Below are positions 33,188-43,500 of a stretch of 64,000 nt of DNA, piece after piece. The position numbers and the translations under genes are program-made. Within the stretch, counting starts at the first letter, position 1. Each line of letters opens with the position of its first letter. The stretch spans positions 191,011,987-191,075,986 of the forward strand of contig NC_044977.1 in the NCBI RefSeq assembly GCF_008728515.1, read 5' to 3'. The DNA comes from Papio anubis. Its lineage: Eukaryota; Chordata; Mammalia; Primates; Cercopithecidae. The notes below the pieces were generated by a model. That model was given only the letters and a program-made list of their open reading frames with translations, was not told where the DNA came from and did no database searches.

Positions 33188-33487
33188 GTATCTGGAGAAT
33201 ACCAGAAATATTTCCGCCGGGGAGCACATGCGGAAGCCAGGACTGTTTCCCCTGATGGAAGGCTCTCTTTGAATTTGTAAAAGAAAGGGAAAAGGCTTCT
33301 TCATTGAGGTCGAGAGTTGCAGCATCAAGAGATAAAAGCAGGTCTTGGAAAACGTAAGAAAGAGTTTCTAAAATATGTCTGAAGATGGAAGAGGCTGCTC
33401 TGAGGGTGGCAGCTCCCTGTCCCTGGGCCTTCACGTAGTTCCCACTGGACAACGCCACACTCCAGGGAGGCCGTGGAGGAGATTCGA
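33188..33487. other. Intronic DNA, nothing recognised
   Basis: No repeat or exon signature seen. Confidence 0.5.
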
Positions 33488-33500
33488 GAACTCATGACGG

Positions 33501-33793
33501 GGCCGGGAACAGTGGCTCACGCCTGTAATCCCAGCACGTTGGGAGGCTGAGGCGGGCGGATCACGCGGTCAGGAGACCAAGACCATCTTGGGCAACACGG
33601 TGAAACCCCGTCTCTACTAAAAATACAAAAATTAGCTGGGCGTCGTGGCGTGCGCCTGTAATCCCAGCTACTAGGGAGGCTGAGGCGGGAGAATCGCTTG
33701 AACCAGGGAGTCAGAGGTTGCAGTGAGCGGAGATTGCACCACTGCACTCCAGCCTGGGTGACAAGAGTGAGACATCGTCTCAAAAAAAAAAAG
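33501..33793 (+). mobile_element. AluS/Y intermediate
   Basis: Full dimer. Target duplication GAACTCATGACGG (33488-33500) / GAACTCATGATGG (33794-33806), one CpG change. Confidence 0.96.
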
Positions 33794-33806
33794 GAACTCA
33801 TGATGG

Positions 33807-35884
33807 GCTCGTACCTCAGAGTTTTTCCAGACCCAAAACGCTCTGACCCAATTCAACAACTCCCTTATCTCCACTAAAAACTGCAGTGTTCAATACTCTG
33901 ACCAGAAAAGGATATGGAAGTTCAAAAACTGGTTTTCAGTCACGTCCTATTTACACTCGACTTGAACACTGGCCAAAGGATCAGTCAGCTGAAGAGGCCT
34001 GCGTGTGTGGAGGAGGAACGCTGAGGGACACAGGCCTCAGAATGGACACCGCCAGCTTATGAGTCCACTAATCAATTCCAACAGGAAAACCCTAAAAACA
34101 GAAACAAACCACAGGCAAACAGCCCACACCGAGAGGTACGCAGTTTCCAACTGGGAACTCAATTTCATCCTGCCTGTGAGAAAAGCACAAAAAAAGTGAC
34201 TTTCCAGATTTCACTTATACCGTAGAGATGTGGTACAAATTTAAAAACGAGTCACAATTAACAAAGGATTTCCTAAGTGTGGTGCTGAGCCAGGAAAGCC
34301 TGCCCTGTGTCGCTCATGCTATGACTGATGTGTGGACCCTGAAGACGCCTCCCCGTGCTCCCTCGGGCCTCTGCTTCCTCCTCTCCCTCCCACTGTCTCC
34401 CGAACACAGGCAGACTCCAGGCCGGGACTGCACACTGCAGGCAGAGTCGGGCCAGGGTGAGGCTGAGTGACGGAGTGCCTGGGAAGGGACAGAAGAATCT
34501 CTGAGCGGCCCCAAGCAGTGGGGTCCCAACAGAGCACCCCTGACCCGTCATGGAAGGAGGGGAGCAAACAAGAGAGGCAGGGAGGGAGGCAGCGACGTAG
34601 CAGGCCTGGGGTGGTCTGGCTTGCGCACAGTCATTTCTAACTCCAGATCCCCGTCTCTGCACTGACGCCAGGGGCGGTGAGTGGCACACTCATTCCCTCA
34701 GGTACAGGAAAGATCCCTTCCATCCTGGGGACCCAGCACATGAGGGCCGAGGAGGAAGGAGCCACAAAGCTCTGGATGATTTATCCCTCTGGCCTGCCTG
34801 GTCCTTAGGACACACTTCCTTCGGCTGCAGCCTCCCTGATTCCCGAGCTGTTTCCTGCTGCTTTTCTCATTTCACGAACTTCTTTTGAACAATTTCCTGT
34901 TCCTTTTTCTTTCTATGCTCCTCTTCCTGGCTCTGTAGCCCTTGGAAAGAAGCAAACAAACAGATAAGGGTCAGCATCCGAGGCCAGCCCCAGGGCCCTT
35001 CCCAGCCGTCTCTGGAGCGTGATGTGGCCCCGTCTGGCTAGGAGCAGCAGATGGCGGTGGCCGGAGTACCCTGTGCCACGGAAAACGTGACCAGGAACAC
35101 GGGTCTGACAGCTCTGGGCGCACACAAGCCAACGGGAAAGGCGCCCACTGCCCCCACCCCTGCAAACACGCGCCTGCTCGCCAGGAGCAAGGGCCGCGCG
35201 GACCCTCCTTGGGAGAAGCCTCAAGGCCTGTCCCTATTCCTGCCTCAGGATTGTGCGCATGAGGGATCCTCAAGGCCACTGTCGCCCAGACCTTTAGCTA
35301 TAGAAAAGTAAATGGTATGGTTCATCCCTTCTTGGCTAATGAGGGTTGACCACAAACCAAACTATAAAATGCCCAACTGATTTCAAGGAAGTCAGTTCAG
35401 ACAAAGGGCTAAAGGGTGGTGACTCCAGGCCGTGAAAGGGAAACGCAAGGCCAGAGCGTCCAAGCCTTTGATGAGGCCCACCTGTGGCCAGGGGTGTAGA
35501 CCTTAGAGAACATGTTCTAAAAAGAAATAAAGGTACTTTATTTGAGAAGTCGGTGCTTGAGAACACTGTGCTTCTCCTGAGGACGGACTTGCTTCTTTCT
35601 CTCTGACAATGACAGCTCCATAAAGGTGACAATCTCCCTTTTCACACCGGCTACGTGGCTGAGGGGCTTAGGAGCGTGTTTGGCCACCAGGTGTGCCTTT
35701 GTGTCTTTTTGTATGAGGCTCACACTTTCATCTTCTACACATTTACCCCTGGCCCTGAGTCTCTACTTGGTTTTGTTTGTTTTTTTTACCTTTGTGTCAT
35801 TTTAGTGAACACCTCAAATTCTCTGAGGACTGTGGCAGGGGACTGAGGAAGTGGATGATAATAAATATCCACAATCATGGTGTG
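33807..35884. other. About 2 kb of intronic DNA without repeats
   Basis: No Alu, L1, MIR or L2 recognised. It contains the possible alternative exon at 34867-34940. Overlapping GC-rich frames at 34228-34689 and 34913-35311 show no family features. Confidence 0.5.
34867..34940 (-). other. Possible alternative (terminal or poison) exon start
   Basis: On the minus strand TTGCTTCTTTCCAAG at 34955-34941 looks like an acceptor. If two bases complete a split codon, which is the phase required after the exon preceding 11770, 23 codons follow (LQSQEEEHRKKKEQEIVQ..., very charged and helix-prone) before a TGA at 34869-34867. I do not recognise the peptide. The phase match could be chance (one in three). 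No donor was needed if this is a terminal exon, and I saw no obvious AATAAA close by. Confidence 0.2.
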
Positions 35885-36150
35885 TGCAGGTAACACTGCT
35901 TGAGTGCTTACTGTGTACCAGGTACTGTTGGAAGCTGTTCCTGTATATATGCTCACTTGGTGCTCACAACAACCCTGGCGCTAGGTATATTTCCGTGGAT
36001 ACTATATCCTCCTGTGTGCTGGATCCTCTCACCCTCATTTCAGAGGAGGAGTCTTGGGCCCAAGTGGTTAAGTGTCCACAGGTGGTATCTGGCAGTGCTG
36101 AGGTTTGCACCCCAGCTGTTCCTCCCCACGGCTGATACCCTTAACCACCG
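35885..36150 (-). repeat. MIR
   Basis: GTGCTTACTGTGTACCAGGT, TGCTCACAACAACCCTGGCG and CCTCATTTCAGAGGAGGAGT: reversed MIR. Confidence 0.75.
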
Positions 36151-36384
36151 TGTAATACATGGAAGTAAGAGGGGAAGGTGAATGAGTGGCCTAACCCACA
36201 GACAATGGGTAAACTGCCCACGCTAAAGTCAGAGGTTAGTTCCTAATGAGCTTTCGTATTTTTCTTGAGAACGCTGGTCACCCAAGATCTCCAATACAAT
36301 ATGCTACTACCAACACACCTTCTTCCCATCTCAACAAACGCTCCAGTCCTCTGGTCCAATTCCAGAGCAGTATGACTAAATACT

Positions 36385-36430
36385 GCCATTTGTTGAGTCC
36401 TTGCCTCGTGACAGACACTGTGAAGGGCCT
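36385..36430 (-). repeat. MIR end fragment
   Basis: CCATTTGTTGAGTCCTTGCC then TCGTGACAGACACTGTG. Confidence 0.5.
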
Positions 36431-36499
36431 ATTTATTCATTTATTCATTAATCCAAGACCCCCAAACCTAGTCACCATCTTTCCAGATACTGTGCCAGC

Positions 36500-36690
36500 C
36501 CCTGAACGGGGTGTGTGCTCCTGGGCAAGTCATTTAACCCGTCTGCGCGGGATTCTCTTGCCTTTAAGATGGGAAACGACCGTATCCACCTTCCTACCTT
36601 ATATGGTGGCGGTGCAGGTGAGGAATCAGCACCTGTAAAGCACTGAGAATAGTGACTAACCTCTAATAATTGCTCAATTAATGTCAACCG
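36500..36690 (+). repeat. MIR
   Basis: CCTGGGCAAGTCATTTAACC, TTGCCTTTAAGATGGGAAAC, GTAAAGCACTGAGAATAGTG and AATAATTGCTCAATTAATGT: forward MIR to its end. It lies next to the reversed fragment at 36385. Confidence 0.8.
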
Positions 36691-37244
36691 GCACTGCTGC
36701 TGCTGCTATCACCTGACAAGGACAACTACATAAAGCAACTTGTTTATCTAGGGAAAGTAATCGTAGCAGCTTTTACTACACAAGAGACTGGAAGGTAACA
36801 TCTCCATTCTAAAGGTTCTCAGTTTCATTCTCCCAGTAAAACAATTAGTCCTGTATGCAGACGGACAAGCCTCAGGGCCACAGAGCCAGACTCACTAGAT
36901 GAGCACAGCGTGTTACTCACGCTGCCAAAAGCTTATAAACAGCCCCGTGGAGGAGAAAACATCCTGCTTGTTTTTCATTCTCCCTCCTCCCCGCTCCCCC
37001 GACGCCGAAACCTAGCAATGAGCCAAGGTCTGCTTTCACCATCAAGAGTGTAGGTCTTAATACACAAAGTCACTGAGGAAAGGAAGGAAATTAATAAAAA
37101 GAACAAAAGACCTTACGTTTTTCATCCCTTTATGTGAAATCTATTTTTTTCTCTCAACAATAAAAACAACTGCCTCCCTCTAAACAGTAAAGATGAAAAC
37201 GTTTGGCGTGGGACTGCCAGAACAACTCCTGAACCCCAAAAATT
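36691..37244. other. Intronic DNA, nothing recognised
   Basis: No repeat or exon signature seen. Confidence 0.5.
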
Positions 37245-37402
37245 ACCGAGAAACTTCTGATGTGCCTGGTGTTAATGTACGTACCAACAATAGAGGAATT
37301 CCAAAAGCCATAGAGAGTAAAGAACCGAGAAACTTCTGATGTGCCTGGTGTTAATGTATGTACCAACAATAGAGGAATTCCAAAAGCCATAGAGAGTAAA
37401 GA
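37245..37402. repeat. 79-bp tandem duplication
   Basis: Copies at 37245-37323 and 37324-37402 begin ACCGAGAAACTTCTGATGTG and differ at one site (TACGTACC versus TATGTACC, a CpG transition). Recent. Confidence 0.95.
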
Positions 37403-37434
37403 AGACTAACTATGTTATGAGAGCTTACATCATG

Positions 37435-37600
37435 TTTTCACACACTTCATCTCCTTTCTTTTCTATAAGGCCTTGTGAGGTGCATGTTCTTATCCTCATT
37501 TTATAAGTCGAGAAACTGAAGCTCGGGCAGGACCAATAATTGATGAGTTCATATAATGAGAAAGCAAGAATGGGGTTCAGGTTTGGGGTTCTAAATTCAT
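37435..37600 (-). repeat. MIR
   Basis: CCTCATTTTATAAGTCGAGA then AACTGAAGCTCGGGCAGG: reversed MIR. Confidence 0.65.
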
Positions 37601-37620
37601 TACCCTGTTCCCCTCGCTCT

Positions 37621-37983
37621 GTGTGATGTGGTTTGGCCGTGTCCCCACCCAAATCTCACCTGGAATTGTAATTCCCATCACCCCCACGCATCGTAAGAGG
37701 GACCTGCTAAGAAGTGATTGGATCATGGGAGCAATTTCCCACATGCTGTTCTCATAATAGTCAGTTCTCACGAGATCTGACAGTTTGATAAGCATCTGGC
37801 ATTTCCCCTGCTGGCACTCAGTGCCCCTCCTGACCCCTGGGAAGAAGGTGCCTGCCTCTCCTTTGCCTTCTGCCATGACTGTAAGTTTCCTGAACAATGC
37901 GGAAGTGTGAGTGGAAACCTCTTTCATTTACAAATTACCCAGTCTCAGGTATTTCTTCGTAGCAGTGTGAGAACAGACTGATA
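37621..37983 (+). mobile_element. MaLR LTR (MST/THE1 type)
   Basis: TGTGATGTGGTTTGGCCGTG, CCCCACCCAAATCTCACCTG, GATTGGATCATGGGAGCAAT, TGCCTTCTGCCATGACTGTA and AAATTACCCAGTCTCAGGTA, ending GTGAGAACAGACTGATA, follow the ERVL-MaLR LTR in order. The partner LTR is not seen within a few kb, so it may be a solo LTR. Confidence 0.92.
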
Positions 37984-38890
37984 TGGTGTGTCTCCCACTG
38001 AACTCTTGGGATTCAGGCTAGGATTGGTCTGTTCTTGGGCTCTCTGAAAAATTGGCTTCCATCTGTTGTGGCCACTGCAAGAAGGTCTGGTTCTAGGAAT
38101 CCAAAAAGGTCAGGTCATTTTCAGGAATCCGGGGTACTCAACTCCCTCCAGAATGATCCAAAGCTCTGCTATGGTTGCAAACAGGAAGGAAGTAAAATTA
38201 CCAAGGAGCCCAGAACCCAATTGTTACCCACCCTGGTCCCCAGGAAAGGGGCAATTTGGGACCAACTAGGACTCCACCCCTCAGTACTCGAGGACTTGAA
38301 GGGAACTAGTGCGAAGGCTGAATGGTCAGAAAAGAACTGGAAGGCCCGACACTTCCCAGGATCGAAGGGCCGTGTGATCCACGTGGCAGCCCTAGACCAT
38401 CTGTGGGGCATGTCACTGTGAGAGAAGAACACCGCCTTAAATTCCGGAATGAAAATCTTCTGTTAGAATACGGGCTGAATTTATCGTCTACAAAGGAAGA
38501 GAAAGAGAAAAAGAAACACAAATGGCCTAGTTTGTGCAACACTGTCCAGCATACTTAAACTCATGTAATCAGCACCATTGAGCTACAAGCAAAGGCAACC
38601 ACCACAGCCAGATACACAGCCGGGCCCTGCACGAAGACCAGCGTGTAAGGGCCTGTGTCGGTCCTTTCATTAAGAGTGAGTTAATTCGGTGTAAAAGAAC
38701 AATGGAAAAGCTTGGCAATTGCTTCACTGTTACAACAGACTACATACATTTTTCATTTCCAAAATGCTAAATGTGACTGGCTTTTAGCCCAATATGTGGA
38801 GCTCTCTCCATACCTCAGTGGACCTCCTTTTGGATTTCAAGCTGCCAAACACCTTTAGATCATAACAAGGGGCTAACTGAACGGCATGGT
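37984..38890 (+). other. Unassigned DNA after the LTR, with a 128-codon frame of gag-like look
   Basis: The frame at 38035-38421 contains CYGCKQEG followed by a basic stretch, reminiscent of a retroviral zinc knuckle with its His and last Cys lost. This is a resemblance to one motif only. It might be a worn internal part of an endogenous retrovirus, or chance. Confidence 0.25.
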
Positions 38891-38947
38891 CTTTAAACCA
38901 AAAACATGATTAAACCTTTGCCTTTAAACCGAAAACATGATTAAAAT
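38891..38947. repeat. 31-bp tandem duplication
   Basis: CTTTAAACCAAAAACATGAT at 38891 recurs at 38922 with one change (CTTTAAACCGAAAACATGAT). Confidence 0.9.
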
Positions 38948-39054
38948 CCCAACTCACCTTGTTGGCTGACACCATACCTCAGACTATCTTAATAAATGGC
39001 CTCCTAATTCTGGAAGTTTAAGAAAATCCTCAAAATGGTTTGGAACGTGTAAGT

Positions 39055-39083
39055 TTTCTTTTACACGGAACGTGTAAAAGAAA
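39055..39083. repeat. Perfect hairpin with 13-bp arms
   Basis: TTTCTTTTACACG-GAA-CGTGTAAAAGAAA. GGAACGTGTAA also occurs just upstream (39042) as a direct repeat of the right-hand part, so three ACGTGT units cluster within 45 bp. Confidence 0.95.
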
Positions 39084-39528
39084 CGTGTGAGTCTCCCTGA
39101 TTAGGTCTACTTACCCAGAAACAAGGTCTCCTCAGGATTCACCAGAGAACCAACAGAATTCCTTCCCTACCCGACACACTTCCAATATTTGAGTCTATCA
39201 TAGACACAGTAGGCTGGGAAAATATTCCAGGGAACTTACCATTCCAAAAGAAGTGACTACTTCAATTAGGAAAAAAATCTGATTCCCTTTCAGGTCAAAT
39301 CATTCTCATTCATCTTTACCAATAAAATGGTCTACATTGAAAAGTAAGTTTGATCCCCACATCATCAATCATCCTTTCAGTTTCATTTGATCAAATGTTG
39401 GGTATTTATACAGCTCATTTTACAAACCATACAAACCAGAAGGTAGAAGTGAGGAGGGCCTGGCACCCCTTAAGTCTGCCCTCTTGCAGAGCACTGACAG
39501 CTCCACAAATGACCTCACTCCCATTAAA
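39084..39528. other. Intronic DNA, nothing recognised
   Basis: No repeat or exon signature seen. Confidence 0.5.
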
Positions 39529-39635
39529 GAAAAAAGAAAAAAGAAAGAAAAGGAAGGAAGGAAGGAAGGAAGGAAGGAAGGAAGGAAGGAGGGAAAAGAA
39601 AAAAGAAAAAGGAAAGGAAAGGGGAAGGAAAAGAG
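39529..39635. repeat. (GGAA)n microsatellite in a polypurine tract
   Basis: About nine GGAA/AAGG units (GGAAGGAAGGAAGGAAGGAA) flanked by GAAAAAAGAAAAAAG-type purines. Confidence 0.96.
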
Positions 39636-40479
39636 GGTGCTGGAGAATAGGGAAGAAAGGTCTGTTCTGGGAAACAGAACAGGCGGGGTTTTGGAATGCT
39701 CAGTGTCTTTGAACTTAGACTAAAGAATGGAAAAAGCAGCTCAGGGAATATTCCATCATGATCATCTGATTGCTGGAACATGAAACTTGGAGCACATCTG
39801 CAGTGAAATGGGGGAGGAGTAAAGATACTGAAAGGACATTCTCCAGAACCATGAGGACAGAAAGACTTGAGCAGAAAACAGGCCACTGGTATTTTGGGGT
39901 CCTGCTTCAGGAGCAAAACGATGGTCCAGAGAGGTCTGGGGCTGGTTTTTGTTTTTCACTTTGATTTCTGAGGTCACTGAAGGACTCTGGGTAATAAGGT
40001 CAATCTGTGATTTATAAAAACCAGCTTTCTGACTTAAGAGCTGCGGCACACATTAGTTTAGACCCTGAGGTCATGTTAGTCACTGGTGTTGGGCTGGCCC
40101 GGCCTGAGGAGCAGGTCGACACCCCCTCCGGGTGCTGAGGGACACAATGGGGACAGTATCTTCACTTTCTTCCTTCCGGTCCTTCCTGAGTGCCTGCAAG
40201 TGAGCCCTAACCCTGACTTCTCTAAAAGAGGCTCACACCCCCATCTACATACCTGGACACACCCCCACCTCCTTGCACACAGACCAGAGGCATCTCCCTC
40301 CCCTTTCCCACCTCTCTTCAATCACTTTCACTCAGACCTTTCTTCTCCTGTGAATGCTGCCTGCTCCCTTGGCCCTCCCTTGGCTCTGAAGACCAGCCCA
40401 CAACTTTCTGGCTCCAGGGTCCCTGGGACACCTACCACAAGCTCTCAACCTCCCCTCTCACCTAAGAAGTCCAGGCACT
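39636..40479. other. Intronic DNA, nothing recognised
   Basis: The longest uninterrupted frame of the window, 211 codons on the plus strand from 40086, begins here and ends inside the L2. It is Pro/Ser-rich with no motif, so I treat it as chance. Confidence 0.5.
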
Positions 40480-41275
40480 TTGCTCCTAAGTGCCTGGACC
40501 GCCTCCTCAGCTGCCTTCTGCTGCATGATCAAGTTTCCCCAGAACTGAAAGCCACTACAGCGCTGCTCCCAGACGTGTCACTCCCCTCTTCAAAACCTGC
40601 CACTGCTGGTTCCCTCACCACAACCCAACAAACGGAACTCCTCACTGAGCTTCACTGTGCTCTCCAGGGATCCTCAAGTCCAGACCATTTTTTCAGGTCC
40701 ATCCCACAGAAGAACGCATGAAAAAGTACTTAAGTCACCAGATGAAAATGCAAACCATATTACTCCATTGGTTAAAATGCCACCAATGGTTACAAATCCC
40801 ACTGTGCCCAGGATAAAGTCCCCAATCCCTGGCACAGCTTTCAAGGTCCTGAATAGCCTGATCCACCCACCCCTCCAGGCAGCTAAGGCTTCAGCTTCCA
40901 GGGCACATCAAGCTCCTTTCACCTGCAAAGCTTTTCCACTCACTATGCTCTCGGCCTCAACTACTCTTCTTCCTCTGTGTCTTGGCCTGGCTAAGTCCCA
41001 CCCGTTTGTCTCACCTTAAATGTCACGCTCTGGAGGAAGCCTTTAGTAACAATCCCCCCCACACACCCTGAATCCCCCATCGGGCAGCACCTGGACTTCC
41101 CCTTCATCGCCCTTATTGCAGCTGTTCCCGTTACCTGGCTAATGTCTATCTTCACTGTCCATTCCATGAGGACAGAGACTGACTCCATCTGTTTTTCTAA
41201 CCCCCATGTCCCTAGCACCTAGGCAAGATTTGGCTCACAGGTGAAACTGAATAAATCTTTGCTGCATGAGTGACG
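40480..41275 (+). mobile_element. L2, long 3' part
   Basis: CCTCTTCAAAACCTGCCACT, CAGGATAAAGTCCCCAATCC, AAGGTCCTGAATAGCCTGAT, CTCACCTTAAATGTCACGCT, CCATGAGGACAGAGACTGAC and TGAATAAATCTTTGCTGCAT follow L2 in order. Confidence 0.85.
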
Positions 41276-41332
41276 TGCTGGTGGTAACCTCTCCATGGAC
41301 CTGGGTCCTCTAACCCACAACACTGGCTGAAG

Positions 41333-41625
41333 CTTTTTTTTTTTTGAAACAGAGTATTGCTCTGTCACCTAGGCTAGAGTGCAGGGGCGTGATCTCAGCT
41401 CACTGCAACCTCCACCTCCTGGGTTCAAGTGATTCTCTTGCCTCACCCTCCTGAGTAGCTGGGATTACAGGCACCCACCACCGCACCCGGCTAATTTTTG
41501 TATTTTTAATAGAGATGGGGTTTCACCATCTTGGTCCAGCTGGTCTCGAACTCCTGACCTCGTGATCCACCCGCCTTGGCCTCCCAAAGTGCTGGGATTA
41601 AAGGCGCGGGCCACCATGCCCGGCC
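41333..41625 (-). mobile_element. AluS
   Basis: Reversed dimer from poly(T)-GAAACAGAGTATTGCTC to CACCATGCCCGGCC. GCTGAAGCT / GTTGAAGCT flank it. Confidence 0.95.
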
Positions 41626-41637
41626 AGTTGAAGCTTT

Positions 41638-42439
41638 GCTTCTCACTTCTCCCAACTGTCTCTTCTGTGTCCCTTCTCTTGACACCAGCCTCCACTGTTA
41701 TTATTAATATTCATTCGGTTTTTTTTTCTGAAAATTCCAATTTATCTGTACAGTGCTGTGAGGAGGCCTAAGACTACAGTCAATCAATCAGACAGGCAAT
41801 CTCCTCCTAATAACTTGTCCTAGTGTTTACTGGAGCGACTAAAGAGCTGAAACATACAGAAGGGGAAAGAAATGGGATTCCACCCCTGGAAATTATGCCT
41901 TTAAGCTTCTTTGATTTTAATTGCTTCGCATGCACATTGAGGTGGAGTCCCAGTTGATTGAAACTGTTTTCATCTGCAGCTAGAAGTGAGTGATTCAGGC
42001 TGCATTCCACTGAACATGCTCTTAATATTACGGAAAGACCCAGGGCTGAGGACATGCCTGGACATGATTAACAAAGTTGTGCATTTGTAAATTAGATGAA
42101 TTCCAGGAAATATTTAAAAACTCCCTTTCTTCCTAAACACTTCAAAGAGGTGTCCTTGTTTATTTTCAACCTTTTACTCCCAACCTTTTTTAAAAACATG
42201 TAAATCCCTCCTCTCTCACGAAGGCTCTACAAAAGAAAGCCACTGTGATATGAAATCCGTCCAAAGACATGAGTTCAATTAACATCTCAACGAGCTTGCT
42301 TGGCTCTACATTTAGACGTGAGAGTAAACATCTGACTCTGGAGAAGGACTCATCCCAGAGACACCACTCCTGAACAGGAAGAAAGTCTAGAGGATGGAAT
42401 TAAATTAGTTTAGCTCCCAAAAGAATAGTTAATAGAAAT
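41638..42439. other. Intronic DNA, nothing recognised
   Basis: AT-rich unique sequence. Confidence 0.5.
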
Positions 42440-42645
42440 AGTCTCTAGCCAGTTAGCCACACATACAGGACTTGCTCTTTACTCCTTGGAGAAGAAAATC
42501 CCGGGAATGAGGCTGAAACAATCCTCTGTGCTGCCCAGAGGTAGGGCTCGAACACCGGACCAAATTGAGGACTAGCGAAAACAGGTCTGGAGTGGAAGCA
42601 GCTTTCCATAAGACACACCCGCTAATGTGCCATGTCAGCTTACCA

Positions 42646-42657
42646 TTGCCATGGCAA
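42646..42657. promoter_or_regulatory. X-box (RFX-type) palindrome in the LTR
   Basis: TTGCCATGGCAA, with flanks ATTGCCATGGCAAC, is close to the palindromic RFX site GTTGCCATGGCAAC. A half copy (CCATGGCAA) follows at 42679. Function is inferred from motif only. Confidence 0.5.
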
Positions 42658-42856
42658 CACCCAGAAGTTACTGCCCTTTCCATGGCAATAACCTGACAAC
42701 CAGAAGTTACCACCCTCATCCTAGAAATTTCTGCATAAACTGCCCCTGAATTTGCATATAATTAAAACGGGTATACCTATGAGGGCAGAATTACTGCTGA
42801 GCTGATACTCTAGGCAGGCTGAATACTCTAGGTGCTCCTCAAGGAGCAGGACTCCT

Positions 42857-42877
42857 CTGCTGCTGCTGCTGCTGCTG
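42857..42877. repeat. (CTG)7 in the LTR
   Basis: Seven pure CTG units between CTCCT and GGTAC, just before the LTR polyadenylation signal. Confidence 0.95.
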
Positions 42878-43194
42878 GGTACTGGCCATTTCAATAAAAG
42901 TTGCTGCTTAACACCACTGGTGCACTCTCGAATTCTTTCCTATGGGGAGCCAAGAACCGTCCTGGGCTAAGCCCCAATTTGGGGGCTTGCTTGTCCTGCA
43001 TCGTAACTGCTAAGCTCCCGTATCTGTCCACTGTGTGGTATCTCAGAATCATACTCTTAAGGTTGAATGGCAACATTTCTTCCAGTTTCCACACCACTGC
43101 TCCATTTCCCCCACAGCCAACTTTGTGTAAACATTAAGCACTTACACTAAAATTTTGTGACAATATGACAGAGATGCAGAACCAGGAGGTGCAG

Positions 43195-43310
43195 CCTCAT
43201 ACAGTAACATCCGATGGGTATGGGTTTAAGCTTTGCTCTAGCTTTCACCAGGTGTGTGATCTTGAGTCACTAGATTTCTTTGAGCCTCATTTTCCTCACA
43301 CAGTGATAAC
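43195..43310 (+). repeat. MIR
   Basis: GGTGTGTGATCTTGAGTCAC then TTTGAGCCTCATTTTCCTCA: forward MIR. Confidence 0.75.
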
Positions 43311-43334
43311 ACCAAAGAATAAGAATACCCATAT

Positions 43335-43500
43335 CCATTAAGCACTTACTATGTGCCAGTCACGACACCGAGTAATTTATATTGATTAACTTATTCAAAT
43401 CTCCCAAGAACTTCAAGAGGTGGATACTATATTATTTCCATTGATATAGTAACATATGTGACGTGCCCACTAAGCTACGCAGACACAGGACAACCTCTAG
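43335..43500 (-). repeat. MIR
   Basis: TTAAGCACTTACTATGTGCC then CTTATTCAAATCTCCCAAGA: reversed MIR, head to head with the previous one. Confidence 0.7.

Larger units (their letters stand above)
42440..43000 (+). mobile_element. ERV1-class LTR
   Basis: TTGCCATGGCAACACCCAGA, AGAAATTTCTGCATAAACTG, CATTTCAATAAAAGTTGCTG, GAATTCTTTCCTATGGGGAG and CCCCAATTTGGGGGCTTGCT are in the order of a common class I LTR, ending TGCA at 43000. AATAAA is at 42893-42898. No internal genes adjoin it, so a solo LTR is likely. Subfamily not assigned; the 5' border is approximate. Confidence 0.75.

Noticed and set aside
32685..33272. 195-codon plus frame as a protein-coding gene
   Set aside because: No recognisable domain. 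Kept only as a possible antisense exon because of the duplicated acceptor-like 36-mer.
40086..40721. 211-codon plus-strand frame, the longest without an Alu
   Set aside because: Pro/Ser-rich, no motif, no splice context, and its end lies inside an L2 repeat.
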